Origin: Candidatus Obscuribacterales bacterium
Lineage (GTDB): Bacteria; Cyanobacteriota; Vampirovibrionia; Obscuribacterales; Obscuribacteraceae
Reading direction: 5' to 3'
NCBI GenBank assembly: GCA_019637435.1
Contig: JAHBVO010000003.1
Span: 868,001 to 932,000, forward strand
Length of the DNA stretch: 64,000 nt
The position numbers and the translations under genes are program-made. The notes below the pieces were generated by a model, which was given only the letters and a program-made list of their open reading frames with translations, had not been told where the DNA came from and did no database searches. Each line of letters opens with the position of its first letter. The first letter of the stretch is position 1. Of the stretch, positions 52,920 through 61,921 are shown piece after piece.

Positions 52920-54305
52920 CTATTTCGCGCTTGCGGTCGCGAACAGCGCATTATGCAGTTGTTTCACAGCCTTGTCAGCATCCTGGTTTGCGACTACGAA
53001 ACTCAGCGTGATATCTGACGCACCGCCGGAGATCATCACGATGTTGATGTCTTTAAGTGCGGCAAAAACCTGACCGGCGATACCACTTTGAGCGCGGAAG
53101 TGAGTCCCCACAACGGTGACAATAGCTACATCATGCTGGACGCGCACATCGCAGAGTTCGTGCAGGCTTTCCAGAATCGACTCGATGTTGTCTTTGTTGT
53201 CGATGGTAACTGAAACCGACACTTCGGATGTCGCGATCAAGTCGATAGGCGTTCTGTACTTGTCGAAAACGGAGAAAACCTTGGCGAGAAATCCGTGCGA
53301 CATCAACATATTGAGTGAGTTGAAAAAGAGCGCGGAGATGTTTTTCTTGGAGGCGATAGCGTACAGCGGCTGTTCGTCACTGGCCTCTTCGATGACAGTA
53401 CCTTTGCTTTCCGGGCGCAGGGTATTTAGAATCCGCACGGGAATGTTTTTCTCGACGGCGGGCTTGATCGTGAGTGGGTGAAGAACTTTCGCACCGAAGT
53501 ACGCGAGTTCCGACGCCGCTTTGAATGATACCGTCTGTAGTACCTGCGCTTCCGGAACGATTCGTGGATCGGCAGTCATCATGCCGTCTACGTCGGTCCA
53601 GATTTGAATTTCATCTGCTTCGCAAGCGACTCCTAGAATGGCGGCGCTATAATCGGAGCCGCCGCGACCCAATGTAGTGGTAATACCACTGGCGGTGCTG
53701 CCGATGAAGCCCTGCGTAACAACGACTCTTTCGTCTGCGAGCTCGGGAAGTATGGTCCCTTGTGCTTTGGCGGTTGTCGTTTCCCACAGGGGGCTGGCTT
53801 TGCCAAACACGTTATCCGTGACGAGAAATGTTCTTGCGTCAACCCATGAAGATTCAACGCCTTCTTTCTCCAGGAGAGCCGCAAAAATCAGGCTGGAAAG
53901 AAGTTCTCCGAAACATGAGATGGCATCGAGCGATCGTTTAGTCAGCTCGCCCAAGTAGCTGACGCCGCGCAGGATGATGTCTAGCTTGTTCAGGTGGCTT
54001 TCGAGCTGTTCAACCAGTTCGTCCACAACCGATGCCTGTTGGAATAACGTGTAAATGCAGTCTTTGTGTTTCTCGTGAATCTTATCGAGAATGTCGAGGG
54101 CCGCATCAAGGTCACGTTCCTTGGCTGCATTGGCCGCATTGATGAGCATGTCCGTCACTCCGGACATCGCCGAAAGCACGACTATGGGCGCGCCGTCCTT
54201 TTCTTTGGTAGCCTTGACGATCTCGAGGACGGATGTAAGCCTTTCAGCCGAGCCGACTGAAGTACCGCCGAATTTCATCACGATCATAGAAGTGCCAGTC
54301 TCCAT
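52920..54305 (-). CDS. lysC: aspartate kinase (lysine-sensitive LysC type)
   Basis: A 461-residue monofunctional aspartokinase. KFGGTSVG is at the start, then the kinase core with GRGGSDYSAAILG and ELAYFGAKVLHPLT, and two ACT domains at the C-terminus (about 310-460) for amino acid feedback. It phosphorylates aspartate, the first step to lysine, threonine, methionine and diaminopimelate. No lysine riboswitch could be recognised upstream. The first six residues before MIVMKFGG may not be translated. Confidence 0.93.
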   Translation of the reverse strand: METGTSMIVMKFGGTSVGSAERLTSVLEIVKATKEKDGAPIVVLSAMSGVTDMLINAANAAKERDLDAALDILDKIHEKHKDCIYTLFQQASVVDELVEQLESHLNKLDIILRGVSYLGELTKRSLDAISCFGELLSSLIFAALLEKEGVESSWVDARTFLVTDNVFGKASPLWETTTAKAQGTILPELADERVVVTQGFIGSTASGITTTLGRGGSDYSAAILGVACEADEIQIWTDVDGMMTADPRIVPEAQVLQTVSFKAASELAYFGAKVLHPLTIKPAVEKNIPVRILNTLRPESKGTVIEEASDEQPLYAIASKKNISALFFNSLNMLMSHGFLAKVFSVFDKYRTPIDLIATSEVSVSVTIDNKDNIESILESLHELCDVRVQHDVAIVTVVGTHFRAQSGIAGQVFAALKDINIVMISGGASDITLSFVVANQDADKAVKQLHNALFATASAK

Positions 54306-54451
54306 GGTTAGCTCAGCTGCACAATTTCGTCGTTGAGGCAGTGATTAGCTGCGTGTCAAACAGAAACAGTCTATTGAGCCTTCCAATTTTACCCGGCATC
54401 ACGCCGGAATAGATTGAGTATTGCGAACACTAACCGATTCTCAGGCTAAGC

Positions 54452-54480
54452 AAAAAGGACTGCGCGAAGCGCAGCCCTTT
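54452..54480 (-). terminator. intrinsic terminator of murA
   Basis: Leftward, AAAGGGCTGCGC pairs with GCGCAGTCCTTTTT around a TTC loop, a long GC-rich stem followed by T residues. It begins 24 bases past the murA stop. Confidence 0.85.
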
Positions 54481-54503
54481 TCAGATGATTCAGATGCTCA
54501 GAC

Positions 54504-55820
54504 TTAGCGACGCCAGATCTCAGCTCCAAGTGATCTGAGCTTTTCTTCGAGGCGATCGTAACCACGGTCAAGGTGTCTCAACCCGGTAACTTCGGTGATG
54601 CCTTCGGCGCCCAGACCAGCGACGATTAGTGCTGCTCCGGCTCTCAGATCGCTCGCTTTGACTTCAGCTCCCATGAGCTTGTCGACGCCTTTGACGACTG
54701 CGGCATTGCCCTTGATCACTACGTCGGCACCCATGCGTCTGAGTTCTGCTGCGTGCATGAAACGGTTTTCGTAAATGGTTTCTTCGATAATTGAAGTGCC
54801 GTCTGCAACTGCCATGATTGGCATGAAAGGAGCTTGCAAGTCCGTTGGGAAGGCTGGATAAGGCAAAGTTGTGATATCAGTGCCTTTGAATCTTGTGCCA
54901 TCGCAGCGAACCCGGAAGACATCAGGTGCGTAAATCGCAACTTCTGCTCCCATCTCCTGACACTTGCTGATCACCGCATAGAGGTGGTCGGCATGAGCGC
55001 CTTCGATCATAATTTCGCCGCCGGTCGCCATACATGCGAGCATGAACGTACCGACTTCGACGCGATCCGGAATGGTGTCGACAACCGCGCCATGCATCTC
55101 TTCGAAGGGTACACCTTCGATAGTGATCTGGTAGGTGCCGGCGCCGGTAATCTTTGCGCCCATTGCGTTGCAGCAATCAGCGAGGTTTACGATTTCCGGA
55201 TCTTGTGCGGCATTTTCAATGGTCGTGGTGCCTTCTGCGCAAACCGCAGCAAGCATGATGTTTTCCGTCGCACCGTTGGATGGACGGTCGAGATAGATTC
55301 TGGAACCAACAAGCTTTTTCGCGCTTGCGGATACGTAGCCGTGATCGATTCTGACGTCTGCGCCAAGGATCTTCAAACCACGCTCGTGCAAGTCGAGTTT
55401 GCGTTCTCCAATGGAGCAACCACCGGGGAGAGAAACCTTTGCTTCGCGGAAGCGGCTGAGAAGAGGTCCGAGAACAACGAACGAAGCGCGGAGATGGCTG
55501 ACCAACTCGTATGGTGCTTCCCAGTCGTTGACACCCGATGCGTCGATGATAACTTCTTCGTTCTGGATGGTGACTTTTGCACCGAGGTGGCGAAGAATCG
55601 CAGCCATCATGTGCACGTCGGTGAGATTCGGAACGTTGCGGAGGACGGTCGTGTCCTTCGCGAGAAGAGCTGCTGCCATCATTTTGAGCACAGCATTTTT
55701 AGCGCCACCGACCTTTACAGATCCGTGCAGCTGTCTGCCGCCCTTGATGATAATGCGGGAATCGTCTTCAGGATTATTCTGAACGTTTGGTGGATCGACT
55801 CGGGTTGTCTTTGATTGCAT
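54504..55820 (-). CDS. murA: UDP-N-acetylglucosamine 1-carboxyvinyltransferase
   Basis: A 438-residue enzyme of the EPSP-synthase fold that adds enolpyruvate to UDP-GlcNAc, the first committed step of peptidoglycan synthesis. The catalytic Cys is in LPGGCSIGERKLDLH. Other signatures are VGGAKNAVLKMMAAALLA near residue 38 and MGAEV/ATGGE loops. It has an N-terminal extension of about 20 residues relative to the usual 418. A Cys (not Asp) at the active site suggests it would be fosfomycin-sensitive. A terminator follows. Confidence 0.95.
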   Translation of the reverse strand: MQSKTTRVDPPNVQNNPEDDSRIIIKGGRQLHGSVKVGGAKNAVLKMMAAALLAKDTTVLRNVPNLTDVHMMAAILRHLGAKVTIQNEEVIIDASGVNDWEAPYELVSHLRASFVVLGPLLSRFREAKVSLPGGCSIGERKLDLHERGLKILGADVRIDHGYVSASAKKLVGSRIYLDRPSNGATENIMLAAVCAEGTTTIENAAQDPEIVNLADCCNAMGAKITGAGTYQITIEGVPFEEMHGAVVDTIPDRVEVGTFMLACMATGGEIMIEGAHADHLYAVISKCQEMGAEVAIYAPDVFRVRCDGTRFKGTDITTLPYPAFPTDLQAPFMPIMAVADGTSIIEETIYENRFMHAAELRRMGADVVIKGNAAVVKGVDKLMGAEVKASDLRAGAALIVAGLGAEGITEVTGLRHLDRGYDRLEEKLRSLGAEIWRR

Positions 55821-56178
55821 TTAGTTACCGCCGCTTCTATAAGAGCTTTCCGCATGTTTCGATGGACTAGCAGAGTTTCGTTTACGGTTTTGATAGTAAG
55901 AGTAGGACCGAGCGCTATGCGCTTTCGCGCTTCGTGTATAGTTATTCGGTCCGCGCCTTGTCTCTCTGCTTTACTACACCTAAGTAGTGCATAGCGCGCC
56001 ACACTACTAACTGTACACAATAAAAGTAAATACGGTGTTAAGCAGATAATATCGAGTGATTAAAGTAGATGTTTCCATGTGGCAGAAACAATCGGATTTC
56101 AACATATCAAGCGGTTCGAGGCGATCGGATATAGGGATGTTAAACTGTCGTAAAACTTGGCTGCCAAGGCGTTCGTAT
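55821..56178. other. intergenic region between murA and cytochrome c genes
   Basis: This stretch separates the divergent murA and cytochrome c genes and should hold both promoters. It holds an inverted repeat (separately listed) and no supported gene. No strong sigma-70 pair was recognised. Confidence 0.5.
55905..55952. other. imperfect inverted repeat upstream of murA
   Basis: GGACCGA (55905) and TCGGTCC (55946) form seven-base arms around a GC-rich centre that itself contains GCGC-TTTC-GCGC. It could be an operator, a transcript hairpin or part of the murA 5' region. Confidence 0.5.
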
Positions 56179-56565
56179 ATGTCTCGCATACTCAAAGTAA
56201 TCATGTTGATGGTGTTAGTCGGTGCTACCACCGGTGGTTGTGCCATGTCCGAAGAAATTCGCCGAATCGAAGAACAACAGAAGGTGACCCAGCGTCGCGA
56301 AAAGCAGATGACGACTGATTTGTCAGGTCAACAGATCTTCATTCGCAGTTGCAATTCTTGTCACCCGGGTGCGAAGGCCGGAATGGGACCTGCCCTGGAT
56401 AAGCTTGGTGAGCACTTTCCCACAGACGATAAACTGAAAAAGTTTATTCGCCAGGGTGTTGGAATGATGCCACCACAACCCAAGGAAGCGCTCGATGACG
56501 TAGAGCTGGACAGTCTTGTGCAGTATTTACGTGGTCTGACATTTGAGGAAGAAAAGAAAAAATAG
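56179..56565 (+). CDS. c-type cytochrome lipoprotein
   Basis: A protein of 128 residues. A hydrophobic N-terminus with the lipobox TGGC anchors it. The haem site is CNSCH and the likely axial Met is in GMMPPQP, so it is a small mono-haem class I type. It probably shuttles electrons in the periplasm or outer face of the membrane. There is no oxidase or reductase gene adjacent. ATG 56179 is chosen to give the lipoprotein signal; the frame is open to 56056. Confidence 0.85.
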   Translation: MSRILKVIMLMVLVGATTGGCAMSEEIRRIEEQQKVTQRREKQMTTDLSGQQIFIRSCNSCHPGAKAGMGPALDKLGEHFPTDDKLKKFIRQGVGMMPPQPKEALDDVELDSLVQYLRGLTFEEEKKK

Positions 56566-56712
56566 TTTCTCGGTGTTTTCAAACAACGCATCTATTGCCT
56601 TTTGAAATCGCCTTGAACACTGGTGTTCCACGAATTCTTTCTATCGGACCTTTCAGCAAAGGAGCCGAAACGTTTGGCGTGCGATCAACGAGTTTCGAGT
56701 TTACGCAGTCAA

Positions 56713-57288
56713 TTATGGTGTGAGCAGATAGAAGAACCAGATCACCAGGATGAAGAGAATGGTGAACAAAATAATCCAGGAAACCAGCGCCGGACTTTTA
56801 ACGATAATCGCTTGAATCGGGCAGTATCGAAGGAAGGACTTCATCACCTGATCGCGCTCCGCCAGATAAATCGATAGTATCGGCATGGGCCATACTCGCT
56901 TCGATTCGGCTTTGGGACGATACAGCACGAGGATAAGCTCGGGGCTGAGATACACTCTGGACACCTGATCCCAGTTGACTGTTTTGCGCTGGATCCAGTA
57001 CGGTCCGCGATATTTGATACCGCGCGCGCTTATTTGCAGGCTTGATGGAGCGGTATATGGACGTGCCCCGATCAAGATGGCGACTACGGCTACGGTCACG
57101 AAGAAGCCTTCGACGTTGAACAACAGCTTCCAGCTTTTAGTCAGGTAGAGCGGCGTCCAACAAAATTTTGCCAGTCCGAGGTAGGCGGAGGCGAGGAGTA
57201 GGCAGAAAATCAGCTCGCTCGGTTCTTTGCCCTCGACAAAATTGTCTTGGGCTTCATTTTCCAGGTCCTGATTGGTGGCATTGGTCAT
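56713..57288 (-). CDS. membrane protein with PH-like domain
   Basis: A 191-residue protein with about three membrane helices: two near 28-46 and 56-74, and one at the C-terminus (VSWIILFTILFILVIWFFYL). Between them is a beta-rich soluble part (ISARGIKYRGPYWIQRKTVNWDQVSRVYL) resembling bacterial PH (YdbS/YdbT-like) domains. No function is known. It is leftward and follows the HerA-like gene after 80 bases. Confidence 0.6.
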   Translation of the reverse strand: MTNATNQDLENEAQDNFVEGKEPSELIFCLLLASAYLGLAKFCWTPLYLTKSWKLLFNVEGFFVTVAVVAILIGARPYTAPSSLQISARGIKYRGPYWIQRKTVNWDQVSRVYLSPELILVLYRPKAESKRVWPMPILSIYLAERDQVMKSFLRYCPIQAIIVKSPALVSWIILFTILFILVIWFFYLLTP

Positions 57289-57368
57289 CGGACGCTTGAG
57301 CTAGAAGAAACTACCAACCTCAGAGTAACGGATATTCGGACGGCCTTTCAATGGTATTTTTGCCATAC

Positions 57369-59030
57369 TCAGTCTAAACCGAATAATTCTTCCCGCGCCC
57401 GTTTTCCGCGTGATTTGACGGTCGCGCCGGCATCCGGGTCCATCGACAGGTGGCGCGGGGTGACGGCTCTGTAAAAGTCGGTGTCGAAAGCTCTTGTTCT
57501 TACCACAACCGGCATCGGTACTGCATATCCGAGAACGAGCGCCTGCTGTTTTGGGTCAAGCTGGGCTAAAACCGTTCGCAACGTCTGGCTGCCGCTCACG
57601 CCAGTGAAGACCGCATCAATGTCTTTGTCGTCATTCAGCAACGCGGTCACCCTTGTCCCGATCTGACTGAGCACCTCCGGATCGATGCCACTGGGGCGCT
57701 GATCGACGATCAACAAGGTGACGAAATACTTGCGCATCTCTCTGGCGATAATACCGAATATGGTTTGCCTCGCAACTTGTGGCGAAAGAAATTTATGAGC
57801 CTCTTCAATTACTATCATCAGCTTGCGAGGCGCTTCTACGCTTTCCGGATTGGCTATATATTTTTCCGAGCGTCGCACATATTCTGCATGTATTCGACGG
57901 GTGATCACATTGGTTGCGAGCATGTAGGAGAGCAAGTTGTTCTGACGCCCGAATTCCAGGACGATATGCTTGCCCGCCTGGATGTGGGCAATGATCTCGG
58001 CCACATAGTCGTGGTTGACTCGTGGTTTCAAATACGGTGTCTTTTGAATGATAGTATTCAGTCGTCGCTGAAGTGTTTTAAGCGCTGTCGGATGCCCCTT
58101 GTACATCTGTGTGAACTCTTCGATTTCCTCGCCGGACATGTCTATCAGTGTGCTTATCCAGTCCTGTCCCAGCTTCTCTTTCACAATGTAGGCGTTTTCC
58201 AACGTCGCTTCAGTGAGGGCGAGTTCCGTTTTCAACAACTCCAGATCCTCGATTTCGATCTGGTTGTAGCCGATGGAGAGTTCGTGTGCATCCGGAAGTC
58301 CACGCGTTCTCGACGACTCTGCGTCTAAGCTGAACACCACGACTTTGTGACCGAATAATTGTTTTAAACCTTTGACGCGCGGCGCCGATTTGCTTTCGGA
58401 CATGGCCTGCCAACCGTATTCGTTGTGCATGTCGAAAACAAGCATGGATGCTACGTCACGGTGAATTATGCCGCTAAGAAATATGCGAGTGAGAAACGAC
58501 TTGCCGGTTCCTGATTTTCCAAAGATACCGTTCGATCGCTCAATGAATCGACCGAGGTCGATGCAGACCGGGGTTTCCATATTGAGCGGTTTTCCGATAT
58601 TGAAGTGAAGGTTGTCGGAACTGTTTTCGTCTTCTTCGCCGAATACGAGCGCAAAGTCTGAGTTAGTAGCCTCGTAGACGGGTGAGAAGTGGTGCGGAAT
58701 TGTTTTGACCGGCAGGAGTTCGTGTTCGCCGTCGCGCTCCATCATGAGCATGGGCTGAACTTTGACTGTTCCGAACGTCGAGCCACCTGATAGAACATCC
58801 ATGAGGAAATCGTCTTCGGCAGGTGGGTTCAGCAGAATCGATTGATTCGCCGCCGAAAGTTCGACGTCGGTGAGCATACTGAAGAAGCGCGAGCGTCTGC
58901 CCTCCACAACTACAAATCGGCCCACGCGCAAGTCCTCGACCGAGTGATCCGGGTCGAGTCGCATCTCGAGACCGCCGGAAAGCGACCCCTGCGTGATTAT
59001 TCCAAGATGACCAACGCGAGAGCGAGCCAA
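57369..59030 (-). CDS. HerA-like ATPase (DUF87 family)
   Basis: A 553-residue hexameric-type ATPase. An N-terminal HAS-barrel-like region (about 1-130) precedes Walker A GKSGTGKS at 171-178, Walker B in MIVIEEAHKFLSP and the sensor QRPSGIDPEV. HerA works with NurA nuclease in archaeal end resection; bacterial versions often pair with defence or repair nucleases. No NurA-like gene is adjacent here. TTG start with AGAGGA about six bases upstream. Probably DNA-translocating; role inferred. Confidence 0.85.
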   Translation of the reverse strand: MARSRVGHLGIITQGSLSGGLEMRLDPDHSVEDLRVGRFVVVEGRRSRFFSMLTDVELSAANQSILLNPPAEDDFLMDVLSGGSTFGTVKVQPMLMMERDGEHELLPVKTIPHHFSPVYEATNSDFALVFGEEDENSSDNLHFNIGKPLNMETPVCIDLGRFIERSNGIFGKSGTGKSFLTRIFLSGIIHRDVASMLVFDMHNEYGWQAMSESKSAPRVKGLKQLFGHKVVVFSLDAESSRTRGLPDAHELSIGYNQIEIEDLELLKTELALTEATLENAYIVKEKLGQDWISTLIDMSGEEIEEFTQMYKGHPTALKTLQRRLNTIIQKTPYLKPRVNHDYVAEIIAHIQAGKHIVLEFGRQNNLLSYMLATNVITRRIHAEYVRRSEKYIANPESVEAPRKLMIVIEEAHKFLSPQVARQTIFGIIAREMRKYFVTLLIVDQRPSGIDPEVLSQIGTRVTALLNDDKDIDAVFTGVSGSQTLRTVLAQLDPKQQALVLGYAVPMPVVVRTRAFDTDFYRAVTPRHLSMDPDAGATVKSRGKRAREELFGLD

Positions 59031-59174
59031 AGTGTTCCTCTTATATGGATTCTATGAGGCACCAGATCGGTTCTCGAAGAGCCGACTACTTTAGCTAGTG
59101 TACTTAAAGCGCGGCAAATTTGCGAAGGTTTTCGGCGGTCGCAGCTGTTTCCTTCCGGTTGAACCGTGAGGTGG

Positions 59175-59444
59175 TTAAACGTCAAAGCCGATGGCGCGCG
59201 CGAACTGTTTCACCGCTTCATCACGCTGTTCGCCGTCAAAGCTCGATTCGCTGAGGATCGCCGACTCGTCGTCGCCTTTGTACTCGGTGATTTTGTAGGT
59301 CGTGGGTGGTTGCAGACTTCGCTCCAAACGATAAAGATTGCCGTTTGACCCCGTTGCACCGACAACCCCCCAGACGCCGTCCAGGGATTTGGTTATATCT
59401 TGAACTGTGTGCGGCCATTGGGCTCTCTGTTGAAATAGATTCAC
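59175..59444 (-). CDS. hypothetical protein, 89 residues
   Basis: A small soluble protein starting MNLFQQRAQWPHTVQDITKS, with strand-like segments (NLYRLERSLQ; TTYKITEYKG) and an acidic, then basic C-terminal helix (EAVKQFARAIGFDV). No family recognised. The GTG start has AAGGA five bases upstream. It lies between HerA and tRNA-Leu, all leftward. Confidence 0.6.
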   Translation of the reverse strand: MNLFQQRAQWPHTVQDITKSLDGVWGVVGATGSNGNLYRLERSLQPPTTYKITEYKGDDESAILSESSFDGEQRDEAVKQFARAIGFDV

Positions 59445-59548
59445 TGTTTTCCTTCCAGTTTGTTTCAGTGTTCGGCGAGCGTTGCGGCGTTAAACAATCC
59501 GACCTGCCGCCGCTGGGCATGTCATCAGTTTTACTCAATTAGAAAGAG

Positions 59549-59629
59549 TGTCCGGAGAGGGACTTGAACCCTCATGGCTAAGCCACACGCCCCTCAAACG
59601 TGCGCGTCTACCAGTTCCGCCATCCGGAC
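59549..59629 (-). tRNA. tRNA-Leu (anticodon GAG)
   Basis: The minus strand forms an acceptor stem (GTCCGGA with TCCGGAC), a D arm, an anticodon stem CACGT with GCGTG and loop TTGAGGG (anticodon GAG). A long class II variable arm (around GTGGCTTAGCCAT) and the T loop TTCAAGT follow. The discriminator is A; CCA is not encoded, unlike tRNA-Pro here. It reads CUC and CUU. Confidence 0.95.
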
Positions 59630-59645
59630 TAGTGTCTAGGGGGCC

Positions 59646-59695
59646 ATTGCCAGTGAGAGGTCGTGGCAATCGTTCGAGGTGGTTTGGAACACCTC
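59646..59695 (-). other. two hairpins just upstream of tRNA-Leu
   Basis: ATTGCCA and TGGCAAT (59646-59670) and GAGGTG and CACCTC (59676-59695) are two perfect dyads between the candidate promoter and the tRNA. They may structure the 5' leader. Confidence 0.5.
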
Positions 59696-59710
59696 AAAAT
59701 CTAGACCTTT

Positions 59711-59741
59711 AGTTTAGCAATGAAGGGGCAGTTCGTGTCAA
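59711..59741 (-). promoter_or_regulatory. candidate promoter of tRNA-Leu
   Basis: Leftward, TTGACA (59736-59741) and TAAACT (59711-59716), the latter preceded by TGC, are 19 bases apart. A start near 59704 would give a 75-base leader. Confidence 0.45.
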
Positions 59742-59986
59742 TAGAGTGCGCTTGTGTCAATTCATGTATCAGCGTTTACAGATAGTGCTATAACTAGAGT
59801 ATGGCAAATGCCGCTCAACATCACGTTTTAGACAATCCCTGCTGCGGATAATTAAAGTACGAAGCAAATAAACACAAGCCGTCCGGGGAATAATTAGCTG
59901 TGGCGAGTATTTAGGTTTGTAACGTAAAATGATTTGAAAGTCTGTTGGCAAGCCAGTGCGATGAGGACATCGGTGTAGTCGGAATC

Positions 59987-60493
59987 ATGATCGAAATGCA
60001 TGTAGCAGGAATCGCACTGGATGCTCGCAACGGGCATCCAATTGTTGTTCTTAACGACAGCACCAAGCGACGCGCACTACCTATATGGATTGGGGTTGCT
60101 GAGGCGCAAGCAATCGGCAAGGCGCTTGACAATCACAAGCCTGACAAACCGATGTCGCACGACTTCTTACTAAATCTGATTACAGCCTTTGGATACAAAA
60201 TTGACCGCATTGAGATAAACGAACTCTCGTCGAACACATACTTTGCCACCATCCGGCTCATAATTGAAGATTCGCGTGTGGATGAGGCTAAGGCGATCGA
60301 TTCACGTCCGTCGGATGCGATTGCGCTGGCTCTGCGCGCCAAGGCGCCGATATTTGTTTCCGCTCAGGTCGTAGCAGACGGCACGATTCCAGCCGATGTC
60401 GAGCGCGACGAAGAAGAGACGAAAGAGTTCAAAAAGTTCATTGATAATTTGAAGGCGTCTGATTTCAAAAAAATGGGCGGCGCCGAGTCTTAG
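59987..60493 (+). CDS. bifunctional nuclease family protein (DUF151)
   Basis: A protein of 168 residues. The conserved core reads VAGIALDARNGHPIVVLNDS, then RALPIWIGVAEAQAI and RPSDAIALALRAKAPIFVS, the DUF151 signature. Family members in plants and bacteria show RNase and DNase activity. The C-terminus is Lys/Glu-rich. ATG 59987 is used; the frame is open to 59945 with a TTG. It stands alone rightward. Confidence 0.9.
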   Translation: MIEMHVAGIALDARNGHPIVVLNDSTKRRALPIWIGVAEAQAIGKALDNHKPDKPMSHDFLLNLITAFGYKIDRIEINELSSNTYFATIRLIIEDSRVDEAKAIDSRPSDAIALALRAKAPIFVSAQVVADGTIPADVERDEEETKEFKKFIDNLKASDFKKMGGAES

Positions 60494-60563
60494 CGAGCGC
60501 CGAGTTGCGATCGCGGAGAGAGTTCAGACGCTAGCTTTGGCTGTGTCTTTCCTTGCCGCGCAT

Positions 60564-60932
60564 TCAAGCTTCGGATTTCTTTTTTGCTTTGTCCAACGCC
60601 GATTTTAACGCGATCTCCAGCGTTTGGATTTTCGCTTCCAGTTGTTTCTCTTTGTCCGATTGAATCTCTTTGGCGAGCTTCTCATCTTGCTTTTGCCAGG
60701 TTAGTTGGTTCTGCTCGCTCTTTGCGTCTTTGATTGCTCTGGTGGCGTTGAACGAAGCTGCGGAGGCCAGACCAAGGGCGAACCCGATGAGCACTAGCGT
60801 TCCGACTGTGGTGGAAACAGTCGCGCCGAATAAATTCAGTGCCACCGCCGTACTAATGTTCATGAAACCAAGCACGGCTGCGACTATTAGAAGAACAGCA
60901 GATATTATGAAAAACAGATTGCGCGGCATCAT
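60564..60932 (-). CDS. LapA-like membrane protein with coiled coil
   Basis: A protein of 122 residues with two N-terminal membrane helices (about 4-22 and 36-58) and a cytoplasmic coiled coil rich in Lys, Glu and Gln (about 65-118). This is the LapA/DUF1049 layout found in envelope assembly proteins. It starts six bases after the rluD stop, so it is probably the last gene of the lspA-rluD operon. Confidence 0.72.
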   Translation of the reverse strand: MMPRNLFFIISAVLLIVAAVLGFMNISTAVALNLFGATVSTTVGTLVLIGFALGLASAASFNATRAIKDAKSEQNQLTWQKQDEKLAKEIQSDKEKQLEAKIQTLEIALKSALDKAKKKSEA

Positions 60933-60938
60933 GTCACC

Positions 60939-61919
60939 TCAGTGTCGAAGCTTCTCCAGCAGTGCCTGATAGTCTGCCGGAAGCGGTGCTCTGAACTCTA
61001 GCGCTTCGCCGGTTTTAGGGTGAGTAAACGAGAGTCTGGCGGCATGAAGTGCATGCCCGTGCAGTCCCAGTTTCGCCCGCGCTTTTTCAGAGCCGGAAGT
61101 CTTGCGATTGTACACGAGATCGCCGACCACGGGAAAGTTCAAACTCGCCAGGTGTACGCGGATCTGGTGCGTGCGACCGGTTTCGAGTTGACATTCCAGA
61201 AGAGTGAAGTTTCGATAACGTTCTACAACTTTGTAATGTGTGACTGCGCGGCGACCGTTCTCAACCACCGCCATCTCCTTGCGACGCACCGGGTGTCTGC
61301 CGATCGGTTTGTCGACTGTTCCGCTATCGGGTCCGACGATGCCGTCCACAAGTGCGAAATAGTTTCTCTTCACCTCGCGAGCGGAAAGACGCCTGGACAG
61401 CTCTTTGTGCGTAGAATCTTCTTTCGCGACAACCAGTAAACCAGATGTGTCTTTGTCCAGTCGATGAACGATTCCAGGACGCTCGACTCCCGATATGCCG
61501 GATAACGAGCCCTTACAGTGGTGCAAAAGTGCGTTGACCAATGTCCCTGAGCGGGTTCCCGCGCCCGGATGTGTAACCATGCCTGCGGGTTTGTTTACAA
61601 CCACAAGAAACTGGTCTTCGAATATTATGTCGAGTGGTATCGCCTCTGGTTGCGCATCAAGAGGTTCCGACGGCGGAATCTTGACGGTGATAGTCTCTCC
61701 ACCTTTCAGACGCAGAGAGGATTTGGCAATTTCTCCGTTGACGGAAACCAGTTGGGCATCGATTAGTTTTTGAACTTGAGCGCGGCTCAAATCCGGAAGA
61801 GTTTTCGAAATGAAATTGTCGAGTCGCGGTTTATCATCGGCTGATGCTTCAGTCGGATCGTAGACTAGCTCTACTTCTTCAAAAGGCTCAAATGAGTCGA
61901 ATTCTTCTTGCTCATTCAT
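60939..61919 (-). CDS. rluD: RluA/RluD-family pseudouridine synthase
   Basis: A 326-residue enzyme. An S4 RNA-binding domain (about 25-90; RLDNFISKTLPDLSRAQVQK) precedes the catalytic core with VHRLDKDTSGLLVVAK, whose Asp is the nucleophile, and LETGRTHQIRVHL. RluD makes pseudouridines in helix 69 of 23S rRNA; exact target sites are inferred from similarity. It starts two bases after the lspA stop. Confidence 0.92.
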   Translation of the reverse strand: MNEQEEFDSFEPFEEVELVYDPTEASADDKPRLDNFISKTLPDLSRAQVQKLIDAQLVSVNGEIAKSSLRLKGGETITVKIPPSEPLDAQPEAIPLDIIFEDQFLVVVNKPAGMVTHPGAGTRSGTLVNALLHHCKGSLSGISGVERPGIVHRLDKDTSGLLVVAKEDSTHKELSRRLSAREVKRNYFALVDGIVGPDSGTVDKPIGRHPVRRKEMAVVENGRRAVTHYKVVERYRNFTLLECQLETGRTHQIRVHLASLNFPVVGDLVYNRKTSGSEKARAKLGLHGHALHAARLSFTHPKTGEALEFRAPLPADYQALLEKLRH

Positions 61920-61921
61920 AG

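Noticed and set aside
54306..54451. Lysine riboswitch upstream of lysC
   Set aside because: The leader is short and only one small CCGGC/GCCGG hairpin is visible, without the multi-helix riboswitch core.
54834..55814. 326-codon plus-strand frame
   Set aside because: Antisense shadow of murA, which is certain.
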